From Saturnia japonica (taxonomy: Eukaryota > Arthropoda > Insecta > Lepidoptera > Saturniidae), in NCBI GenBank assembly GCA_033032175.1, contig CM065310.1, positions 9,362,001-9,426,000 of the forward strand: 64,000 bases of DNA, given 5' to 3'. The stretch's first letter is position 1. Each line of letters opens with the position of its first letter. Of the stretch, positions 11,401 to 23,400 are shown in pieces. The notes under the pieces are model-generated. The model ran no database searches and was not told where the DNA came from. It saw only the letters and a list, made by a program, of their open reading frames with translations. Position numbers and translations under genes: made by a program.

Positions 11401-14400
11401 ACTATACTTTTTACATAATTCAACTCAGAATTGTCTATTTTTACAGTAAACTGTCATTAATTACCACTAAAATTAACTAAATCTTCTAAAATAGAAGAAC
11501 ATAGATTTGTTCTTCTATTAATTATTCTATTATTTTCTAATAAAATCGTGACTTTGTAGATATCCCTTTATTCTTTGTGGCTGTGTATAGGTATATGCTA
11601 AAAAGCTAATTGACTGCATGTAAATTCATTTTGATAATCATTAGGAAATAATTAAGTTAATTTAATAACTGCTAGTTTTATATTAATAACGTATATTATC
11701 TCATTTGTTGTATACGCTATTTTTAAAATATGTAATTATGTATTTGTCAATTGTGTTTTGTTTTTAGAAAGTAGATTATATCACATATTTGAGCATTTTT
11801 GATCATCTCTTTGACATTCCTCGGGAGCGTAAAAACAGTGAATATAGAAACTACATCCGGGCACTGCTTACATATCTAAAAGACTTTGTGAGTCGAGTGA
11901 AACCTCTACTTGATCAAGCACAAGAAATGGCAATCGCGCATCACGAGTTTGTACGACAATGGGAAGTGGGAACTTTTCCAGGATGGCCTGTAAGTCAAAA
12001 TTAAACTTTATTGTGACCCCTAACTTATTATGTTATATTTAAAATAATATAATTGTTCAGGCAACACTATTTTTTACCTGTGCTCCGGTTGTCTGTGTTT
12101 CGACGCTTGGGGGCCCGCACGGTTTCTTCAAAAAAAAAAAAAAAACGTCCCGACGTCGGTCTGGTCGGAGTGTTCGGAGCCTTATCATCATTCCAAATTT
12201 ATTAAGTACTGTGATTGCTTCATAAAAAACGCTTGTTCGTGGTGGAACAGTTTTTTGTGTACCTAATCAGATACAATAACTCGGACAACGGCGGCCGCTA
12301 CAGTGACCAGTGGATTTGCACCCGGTCAAGGACACAACATCAACGGCGATCCCTAGGTAAGTCGGCACTGTTCAGCCGGGTTCAGTTATTTTTGGTGGGC
12401 CTGAACAACTCCCGAATTGACAGGATATAGGAAGTCCCGGGACCGGCGAGTTACAAGGCTATCGAAGGCTTTAATTTGCCGTTCTTAGTATCCGGCCCCC
12501 ACATTTCATGGTCCTTCGTGCAGGATAGAGACTTGCTTAAATTATCCTTCATCAATTAACATCTTATTTCGGTAGAATTTCTAAAAATATCAGTATTCGG
12601 TTCGGTAACCCGGGGTAGTTTAAAAAAAAAGTTTTTTGTGTTAATAATTACTTTTTCGTTATTATTTCTATAGATACGATTAGATACGGCTAATTTCATT
12701 AATTATTGTTCATTAAATATTTCACATAATAGGTTCACAATATTTCGGTCGGTACTTCAAAAACTGTTATTAGGCTAGGAGTACACTGAGTTATTTTATT
12801 ATTCGATACAGAAATTAACGGAAGTCCATTTATTTTGTTTAAATTTATAGTAAAATGCCCAAACCACAGTCAATTAAATTCAAAACTCAATATGATTGGT
12901 TTTTCAATACTTTGGAAATGATAAACAGTAAAAAGCACGCCACGGGAGTGATTTCGGCGCGCTTACGGAAAATAGATGAACGGTATAGCATCTTGTATGA
13001 ATGTTATGAGGCACTTTTGACTGATGAGACCGATGAGGAATTGGTTCAGCAGTATGATCAAAAATATAAGGAAGCTGAGTAAATTTATAACCAGCTGGAG
13101 ACGGTATCAGCGGCTTATCCCAATCTGGAAGGGGTCCACAAACCCACGGAGAGTGCTCAATCTGCGCGTTTGCCCACCATAAATCTTGCGCATTTTGACG
13201 GTGACGTATATTCGTGGACAAGTTTTATTTCGTTGTTTACGTCATTACTTTTAGCTCGTAATGATATTTCTAAAACGGAGAAATTCCATTACTTGTTTTC
13301 GCACGTCGAAAACGAGCCTAGGTCGTTGCTAAAACATTTGCCAATGGTGGACGAATCTTTAGATATGGCTTTAGAGATTTTACGCGGCCGGTATGAAAAC
13401 AAACGATTATTGGCAGACAGTCAGATTGCTAGAATTTTACATTTGCCAACGATGAGTAAATGTAACGGGCTCCGTACTGAAATTCTAAATCCCTTATTAG
13501 AATCATCAAGAGCCTTAGAAAACTTAGGTTTTCCAGTATCAGAATGGAGTTATTTATTGCTCCATATCATCTTACTTAAATTACCTACGGATTTGAAGTC
13601 TCGGTTTGAACAAAAGTACGGCGGAAATAATTTGGTAGTACCGACATTTTCACAACTGCTAGAATTTCTGCAGAACGAGTGTCGCCATTTAGATACGGCT
13701 ACTACGGATATAACGACTTCGAATAATCAGTCAGATTCAAACAAGCATCCACGGTCGAGCAACACTAGGCGGAACCGGGTGATTCATCTTGTAGGTACAA
13801 ACCAACATACAACCGAACGGAAAACTTGTATGTACTGCAATATGAACAATCACAACATTTCGGAGTGTTTTAAATTTATTAAACTTAATGCACATTCACG
13901 AAGGGAGTGTGTAGTGTACAACGGCCTTTGTTTTAAATGTTTCGGAACTCATACAGCGGTAACTTGTGGCAAATATGTGCCATGTGATAAATGTGGTCAC
14001 GTAGGTCACCATCGATTGGTTAGTTCCGCAACAAACCAATCACGGAATACTCAGTCGGCAATGTATCGTGGTGTTAGGTCTCAAGATCGTAATCACGATA
14101 GTAAGCGATCATATACGGGTAACAAATCAGCCGGTTACAGCGCAGGCGGTGCGGGTGATAGGTCACATGATCGCCGCTATGTGTCAAGCCATAATAGTCT
14201 CTCGGAACGGAGACGCAGTGCCGATAAGCTCGGTCGTCAGAACTCGGAGTGTACTTGCGCGCGATCTGGAGAACATTCGCGACGCCGTCAGGAATCTGCT
14301 AGCCCGGTAAACGTCCGGTCGCGCAGTAATCATTTAGCATAGCAATCAATAATATATACAAATAATAAAATCATTTCGTCAGCTCAGTTGGAAGGTGCGC

Positions 14401-17400
14401 GCAATTTAAATAATATTTCGGATGAAACGGTACCTAAACCTATTGACAACGTTATTTTACCGACGGTGGTTATTGATGTGAAAAAACAAAGTAACAGTTT
14501 CATTAAGGCGCGCGCTCTACTAGATCTCGGAGCACAAGTGACCATCGTACGAAATGATTTGGTTTCTCGGTTAGGTTTGCAACGACATTATATGACTGTA
14601 CCTTTAATAGGTATCGGCGGGCTACAGACTCATAATAGTCAATCAGTTGTTACAATATATTTTAAACCTACAAGTTCCAATAACTTGTTATCGGTCACGG
14701 CGGTGGTTTTAAAGAAACCTACTACTTATTTAGCGGAGAGATTAAATTTAAATTGTGATAGTAATAATATACATTCGGCGGATAAGGCATGTTCTCGATT
14801 ACAAGAGATAGATATAATTTTCGGTTGCGATATTTTGGGTAAAATTTTAAATGGCGATAAAATCAATTTAGGGAAACACGGTCCTTATGCCTTAGGTACT
14901 ATTTTTGATTTTGCGATTTTCGGCCCGGTACAATCGGATAATAAAACGGATTATTTTATAGGAAATACGTTATTGGAAACGGTAGAAAAATTTTGGCGTA
15001 CTGAGGAACCACCTCAGACTAAAATTAGGGATCCTATAGACTTGGAGTGTGAACGTCTATTCTTAACTACGACGTCACGCGACTTAGACGGTAAATATAC
15101 AGTTCGTCTTCCACTCCTTCCGGAGTGTGATAGGAAATTATTGGGAGATTCTCGGAATAAAGCTTTAAACCAGTTCTACTCATTAGAACGTAGAATGGCA
15201 CGGAACCCGAAATTTCGCGAGAAATATGTTGGGTTTATGAACGAATATTTGGAACTCGGTCATATGCAAGTTTCGTCATTTGATTTTAGTTCGGGACTCG
15301 AACATTATTTTATCGGACATCATGGTGTATTTAAAAAATGCGGAGATACATCTAAAATTCGCGTAGTATTTAATGGTAGTGAGAAAACTAGCTCGGGGGT
15401 TTCGTTGAACGACTGCTTATATTGTGGCGAACGACTCCAAAATGACATCACGGACATCATTTTGAATTTTCGGTGGCCTCGTATAGTATTTACGACGGAC
15501 ATCAAAATGATGTTTAGACAAACTTGGATTCATCCTGAAGATCGTCGATATCAATTGATTTTCTGGCGGTCATCCCCATCGGAACCACTGTTGGTGTATG
15601 AACTTTGCACTAATACGTACGGTTTGAAATGCAGTCCATATATATCCATACGATGTTTACATCAAATCGCTTATGACGAATCCCGAACGGTCAACTCGAC
15701 ATCGAATAATACCTCGGGCTGTAGTCTGTCAGTTCCGGTTCAGCTCGAGGAGATGTCTCGCGCGTCACGTCTTCTCATTAAAAATAGTTACGTAGACGAT
15801 TTAAATGGCGGCGAAGATACTTTGGAAGATGCTTTAGAGCTACGCGATGAACTTATCCAACTAATGCATTCGGCGGGTTATGAGTTGAGAAAGTGGTCTA
15901 GCAATGTGCCACAATTATTAGATGGTCTACCTACCGACCATTTGGAGACCCTGCGGTACTTTGACGGTTTTGACCGTAATGGTCTTATTAAAGTTTTAGG
16001 CATCCAGTGGGATCCAGTTTCGGATAGTTTTACGTACACGGTTAATTTACCATCGGACAGCACGGTTTTTCGACGTAAGATTCTATCTTTAGTAGCTCGG
16101 CTATACGACCCGCTAGGTTGGATTAGCCCTGTTATTTTTTCATTAAAACGTATCCTTCAGTCGTTACTAGGCAGCAGCCTTGAAAACAATAACGGTTCGC
16201 GGAAGGTTGATTGGGATTCTCCAGCCCCTGCTGATATAGTTCAGCGGTGGCAAGATATTATAGAGGACTTGCCAAGAATACAAGAGATCTTCCTGCCTCG
16301 TTGTTTAAAGCCAAGCTATGATGCTCGATATAGCCTCCACGGTTTCTCGGATGGCAGTTCTGTAGGTTATTCGGCGGCGGTATATATCCGCGCAGAAGCT
16401 TCGGACGGTCCAGGCGCGATTCAGTTATTAATGGCAAAGTCTAGAGTAGCACCTCTAAAAACTAGACTCACTATTCCCAAGTTGGAATTAAACGGGGCAA
16501 AATTGCTTACGGGTGTTCTGAACCATATTGTGTCATGTACAGAAAATAGCATTCGGTTTGAAGACATTACAGCCTGGTGTGACAGCACAATTGTGCTTGC
16601 GTGGTTACGGACACCACCGCACCAGCGTCAAGTTTTTGAAGGAAATCGAGTTTCGGAAATTAAGTCATCGAAAGCAAGTATCACTTGGCGAGATGTTCCC
16701 AGTGATATGAACTGTGCTGATGTCGCATCGCGAGGTTCCACGGCGGCGGCGTTATTGACACATGACCTGTGGTGGAACCCACCATGGTTATGTCAACCTT
16801 CGCAGACTTGGCCTAAGAATTATTTGGAATTCCCTTCGGATTTACTACCTGGTTTGCGAGCAACGGCTAAATTTATTAACATCGGACTTTTGAACCCAGA
16901 TTTTAATCTCTTAGAACGTTTTAGTTCTTTCAATAAATTGGTTAATGTTACGGCATACCTGTTACGATTTGTATATAATTGCAAAAATAAATTATTTCGG
17001 AAGGTCGGAAACGTTTCGGTATCGGAGAGACGGATTGCTCTTATGTGTTTGATTAGGCAAATACAAGAATCATTTTTTGGTGAAGATATTTTTAATATAA
17101 AATCCGGCAAAATTATTAAAAATCATTTACAGCGGTTGAGTTTATTTATAGATAAGAATAATTTATTACGGGTCGGAGGACGAATAAGACATTCGGAATT
17201 GTCTTACGATGCGAAGCATCCCATATTGTTACCAGGCCAAGGAAAATTCACGGAATTATTGGTTACATATTATCACCAAACTTATTGCCACGTCGGTGCA
17301 AATACTTTAGCGGCTATATTGTCCAGAAATTACTGGATTATTTCGGCTCGGCGTATGACTAGACATATTACATTTAAGTGCATTCAGTGCTATCGGACTC

Positions 17401-20400
17401 GGGCAAAACCTACGCAACCCTACATGGCAGATTTACCACCGGATCGTATAACAGGCGTGCGTGCATTACTCGGAGTCGGCACGGATTTTGCTGGCCCCTA
17501 CTTTATAAAATCTAGTACCTTGCGGAACTTTAAAATACAAAAATGTTATTTATGTGTTTTTGTCTGTCTCGCGACTAAAGCTGTTCACTTAGAGGTAGTT
17601 GCGGATCTTTCGGTAGAGTCCTTTGTAGCAGCCTTCACTCGGTTTATTTCCAGAAGGGGGTTACCATCTTTGATTCGTTCGGATTGCGGGACAAATTTTA
17701 CGGGTACTGACAAATATTTGAAAGAGTTGTACGTCTTTTTACGAAACAATAATTCTGATTTAGAACAGAAATTGACTAGGGACAACATAACGTGGTTGTT
17801 CAACGCTCCTGCAAGCCCCAACTTCGGAGGTCTTTTTGAGTCCACCGTTAAGTCGGCAAAGACTCATGCTAGGCGTGTTATCGGTGAAACTAAGCTTACC
17901 TTTGAGGAACTTACAACTCTCTTCACTAAAATAGAGGCGATTTTGAATTCACGGCCGTTATGTCCCCTTAGTACAGATCCGCTGGATTTAGAAGTGTTGA
18001 CGCCGGGACACTTCTTGACTGGGCAACCGCTAGTTGCGCTCCCCGAATATCCTTATACGGAAGTTAAAATTACTCTGTTGTCTCGGTATCAACAGCTACA
18101 AAAGATGTCTCAACATTTTTGGTCACGTTGGCGACTTCATACTCTTCAACAGCGATTTAAATGGACTTCGGTTACTGATCCACCTAAACTAGGCGATCTA
18201 GTGTTGATTAAAGATGAGAATTTAGCTCCTCTTCATTGGAGACGAGGTAGAATTGTAAAATTATTACCCGGTAGAGACGGAATTGTTAGGGTAACGGAGG
18301 TGAAAACACAGGGCGGAGTTTTAATGAGACCCGTTTCAAAATTGTGTAGGTTGCCATCGGTAACTTTGGAATAGGTAAGGAAGGCGGACCTTGCTTAGGC
18401 GGCGGGATGTTCAGGCAACACTATTTTTTACCTGCTCCGGTTGTCTGTGTTTCGACGCTTGGGGGCGCGCACGGTTTCTTCAAAAAAAAAAGACGTCGGT
18501 CTGGTCGGAGTGTTCGGAGCCTTATCATCATTCCAAATTTATTAAGTACTGTGATTGCTTAATAAAAAACGCTTGTTCGTGGTGGAACAGTTTTGTGTGT
18601 ACCTAATCAGATACAATAACTCGGACAACGGCGGCCGCTACAGTGACCAGTGGATTTGCACCCGGTCAAGGACACAACATCAACGGCGATCCCCAGGTAA
18701 GTCGGCACTGTTCAGCCGGGCTCAGTTATTTTTGGTGGGCCTGAACAACTCCCGAATTGATAGGATATAGGAAGTCCCGGGACCGGCGAGTTACAAGGCT
18801 ATCGAAGGCTTTAATTCGCCGTTCTTAGTATCCGGCCCCCACAATAATATTGGTTTAGCTTTTGGCCACATTTCACCTGATGCAAGTGACAATGTGGCCC
18901 AAGATGGTAAAATACTAAGCATAGTTGGACGACTGTATCCCAAGTGCAGCTGCCAAAAACACACTGATAGGTGGTGGTGAGAATGCTGCACTAGAATACG
19001 CTATGATATCATCCTTCCATAAAATTTCATGGTAACTCAGGATAAGAAATATCCCTTCCATACAAAATATTTCTGTCTGAAGGCCAGCTTAACTTGTGAA
19101 CTTTTATTATTAAATGGACTTTTACTTGTCACTTGAGGTTAGTTTTTATTGTAGGTCAAGATTTTATAAAAAACTCTTAATCATGTGATTGTGTTCCTTA
19201 CAAAATGCATAATATACTGAATTATATTCTGGAATTTTGTTAGAAAACACATAGATCGGTTTTTCGCCGTAAGTAGCTTCGAGTCTGTTTGCCTTCACTC
19301 ACACGGGTGGGAAAAGATGGTACCCTATGATAGGGCCGTTCATCAGAATAAACAAAAAATAATTATTTCGGGTGTGGGTTGGTATATTAATTGATTGACC
19401 CATATTTTTTTTTGTAGAAAGAAACTGGAGGTGCTCTCACTAACATTGGTGCTCATTTAGATTTATCTGCTTTTTCGTCATGGGAGGAATTAGCTTCTCT
19501 GGGACTGGACAGACTGAAGTCTGCTCTTATGGCTCTTGGCCTAAAATGTGGTGGTACTTTAGAAGAAAGGGCTCAAAGGTATATGACCTTCCAATAGAAA
19601 TATATGTTACGTATATATTAATATTCATTAGTCTTATAAATAACAACCTACTTCTATTTACAAGCTAATAAGTACAAACAATATGTAGATTTGAAGATTC
19701 AGAATTTCAGTTCGGTTGAATCTTCAGTTTTATTGTAACTATTTTTATTTTCTGCCCAATCTGCACCTTGGATTAATTTCGTTATTGTTAGAAAACATTC
19801 AGAAAATTTCAGGTGTTACAGAACATTACATGTAGTCACGAGTACGACGCTAGTGTCTGCCTAAAAATTAATGGAAATGTTATTTGTTACTAGCTATGCC
19901 CGTGGCTTCGCTCATGTGGACTACAAAATGCCATCGATTGGGCACACGTGCGAATCTTGCTCCCTTGCTCCTGGCTATTTTAAAGACAAAAATGCTTATT
20001 GTGGGTGTTCCTTAGATGACAGACATATACTCTTCCTGCCTTTTTTGTGGGTCTTTTTAGTGCCTACAATTATGTAGTACATTATTTGCTATATCTTTTA
20101 TGGTTTACTCAGCGTAAGGCATTTACGCTCGAATTGATGCACCATGCCCAGATTTTATTTATTTATGCGGAACCCTAATTAAAAAAAAATGAAAATTTAC
20201 CCAAGTTACTCCTTATAACATCAGCTATCAACCACTGAAAGTCCCGTCAAAATCGATCCAACCGTTTCGGAGAAAACCAGGAATAAACAAATGGACAGAC
20301 AAAAATAAAAAAATAATGTTATTTGTTATAGGTATCGTACATACTTCCATATAAGCATTTAGTGAAAAGCTTTTATTTTGACGTTACAGACACGTCAATT

Positions 20401-23400
20401 TTATACTCATGATGATATTTTGAAGTTAGTAATTTGATATTTCACACCTTCCGTAAGACAAGGGCATAACTTGTGTTTTACCGAAGTTGTGATTTGTACA
20501 AAATGTAATTTGTATTTAGATTATTCAGTACAAAGGGGCAAACGGCATTGGACAAATCCCTTGTAGCAAGAAAAGGCGGTAACAAGGCTAAGGCTTCTAC
20601 GCAACAGAGACACAAAGACATTGCTGCTATTGAAGCTCAGGTTTACAGGTATTTATTATATTACTTACACAATATTTTAGTTCTGTATGTAGTATCTGTT
20701 CTTTCATGAGTTATTTTCTTTACTTAATCTTGTCCTATTTATACGGTTTAAATCCGTGAAAAATTATCACGTCAAGAGAATGTGCACCACTCCGGGTGAA
20801 GGGTGTATATTTTCAATAGAGAAACCAATATAGTATAATGACAATACATTGTATGAACTTTATTCTCAATAAAAAATAGTTGTTATTCGCCCTTGTCAAA
20901 GGTATTCTTTTTAAGTATAAGTTTCTTAAATTTTCTATTGTTTAATATTTTTTTGTATTTGGTAAGATATCTATTAAAAATTACTGATAAAGGCATGCTT
21001 CTTAATGTTTTTTTTTATCTTTAAAATTATTGTAAAGTGTATCAATATGCTTTTTATAAATTTTGCTTTTTTAAATCAATTTAGTAATATGATATGTGTT
21101 TTAAGATTTTCAGGGATAGTGAGCAGTACGCGCGCTGCGACTATCGAGAACGTGACACGTCGTGCCGCACGCGCAGCCGGTGAGAGACGTGACGACAGCG
21201 GCGATGAGAGTGAAGGATCCGGTGCGCCCGATGTCGACTCCGATGACGATGAAGTGCCATACAATCCCAAGAATTTGCCACTAGGCTGGGATGGAAAGGT
21301 TTGTTAAGGAACTATCATACATACTTCTATCCGAGATTGGGCGCCCGTGTGTAAAATATAATCTGATTAAGATGATGATGATGATGAAGATAAGATATAT
21401 AATCTGTAATTACACAAATTCTTGCGTTTCCTTTCTTTTAACCGACTTAAAAAAAAGAGGAGTTACTATACACATTTTTTATGGATGTTCAGTTATAACT
21501 TTGTTTACGGACCGATTGGGATGATTCGTTATTTGTTGGAAAGGAGGTACTTTAACGATGGTCCCATTTTAATTTCTTTGGCATTGGACATTAGACTTCG
21601 AAAATACACCAGGAAACTCCTCGAAATCATTGGTTGGTTTACCTTTTTTGTTAAAAACTATCTTGTTTTATAGTAGCTCGGCAAATTGACGTTACTGAAG
21701 GTAAGCACAGTATGAATCAAACACAACGGCGACTGCCGAGAGATTTCTCGATACTATAATAGAATTTTCTATCTTGTTCACCATATATACCGATTTCTTT
21801 TATTTTGCATTTTGCCATTCCTAGTAGGTTGCCGCTCAGATGCTGCGCACGTCTTGTACCCTCGGCACGGCTCAGCTCAACCCTGACCTCTGAGAATATT
21901 TTTAATATTGATCACTATAGTCTTTCTTTTTTTTTTGCTACTTTGACAACCAATCATCACTGATAATAACTTATTAACATAAGGATAATTGTGTAGTTTT
22001 GTTAAGTCAATTTCTTCTGATGATTTTAGTGTATTCATGTTCCATGTTATTGTTTCTATTTCACTACATTTGTGCATAATAATTAAACTATATTATGCAA
22101 AATGGCACCTGTATTACATAATATAGGCTAAAGGCAACACAAATTTATGAATAAAAAACAAAAACCTCTACATGTCAGTTTGTGATCCCGCCAAAAACTC
22201 CTGATTGAACATTGTTCAGGTTAATGGTTATAGTCTGTTTTCTTTTATTAATTTTTATATTGTAATTATTAACGTGCTCGAAATCAAGGATGGTTACTAG
22301 ATGTGATATATAAACATAATGTTATGTAAATAACGTTATAATAATAGGGATTTTTTTTGTGGCACTGACGACGCATTGTGTCGTAGTGCGGTCCCGCTGT
22401 CCGGGCAGCAGTTACCAAGTTTGTTATTTGCATCAAGCCACCTTTATCGGACCAGTATTAAATCAAAAATATATCTTAGCACTAACTGTAACTTCACAAT
22501 ATAATAATAAACAGTATATTCAATTATGTGTATGAGAATCATTATTCACCTCTCATAAAAACTAAACTTTCTTTGACATGTGAGGCATTCCACGTGAAGC
22601 GGACAGGGGAAAAAATGTTGATGTTTCTGATTTTAATTTATAACAGTTTGGGATCCCGCCAAAAACTTCATTCATATTGTTATTTAAACTTTTAATTGGT
22701 TTGTTTTCTTTTTGATTACATTTCCTAATCATTCATTTGTTTCATTTTCTTAATATTTTATCTGCTCACAGTGTGTAATCATGTTGTAAACTCCTTTAAT
22801 TAAGATTGCAATTGTTCAGACTCTATTTATCTAAAATATTATAATTACCCCAATGTAAATATTGTTTGTGTCTTTTTTAACGCAATAAAACACCATGAAA
22901 TAAACACATTTAATAATATATACATATTAGATGATATAAAATAGTGAATTGTGCCAGTTGATATATTATTCATTCCTATTTTTTGCATCTTACAATTTAT
23001 TTATTTTTACAGCCAATTCCATACTGGTTATATAAGTTACATGGTTTGAACATAAGCTACAATTGTGAGATTTGTGGTAATTACACTTACAAAGGGCCAA
23101 AAGCTTTCCAACGTCATTTTGCTGAGTGGAGGCATGCCCACGGAATGCGATGTCTCGGCATACCGAATACAGCGCATTTTGCTAATGTAACACAAATTGA
23201 AGATGCACTTGCATGTAAGTATTCATAAAATATTTTTGGTGATAGCGTTAAAAAGTAGTTTTAGGCATGGTTAATTCGTGAATACCAGTATCAGTAAGAT
23301 AGAAATCTTGTCTAATAAATTAAGCATAAGTTATGAATTTACTAAGAACCTTCATTGTATATGTATAAAATAGTATACTTACATAATTTGAACCACAGCA

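Larger units (their letters stand above)
12054..18843 (+). mobile_element. BEL/Pao LTR retrotransposon in SF3A3 intron 6
   Basis: A complete 6,790-bp element with two LTRs beginning TGTTCAGG and ending CCCCCACA. It is flanked by a perfect 5-bp target-site duplication, ATAAT, at 12049-12053 and 18844-18848. Internal order is primer-binding site, gag, protease, reverse transcriptase, RNase H, integrase, polypurine tract. The pol order and the Pao-type domains identify BEL/Pao. It is in the same orientation as SF3A3, so its LTR signals lie sense within the host pre-mRNA. By eye the LTRs differ by about seven substitutions and three indels, suggesting a fairly recent insertion. No envelope frame is present between pol and the right LTR. 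Confidence 0.95.

Noticed and set aside
12215..12430. Frame of 71 codons, repeated almost identically at 18555-18770
   Set aside because: Both lie inside the two LTRs of the BEL/Pao element; the duplication is that of the LTR.
21005..21126. In-frame upstream extension of SF3A3 exon 9 starting [11 protein letters not shown]
   Set aside because: It is intron sequence that happens to be open; it has no similarity to the conserved protein and lies before the acceptor sites.
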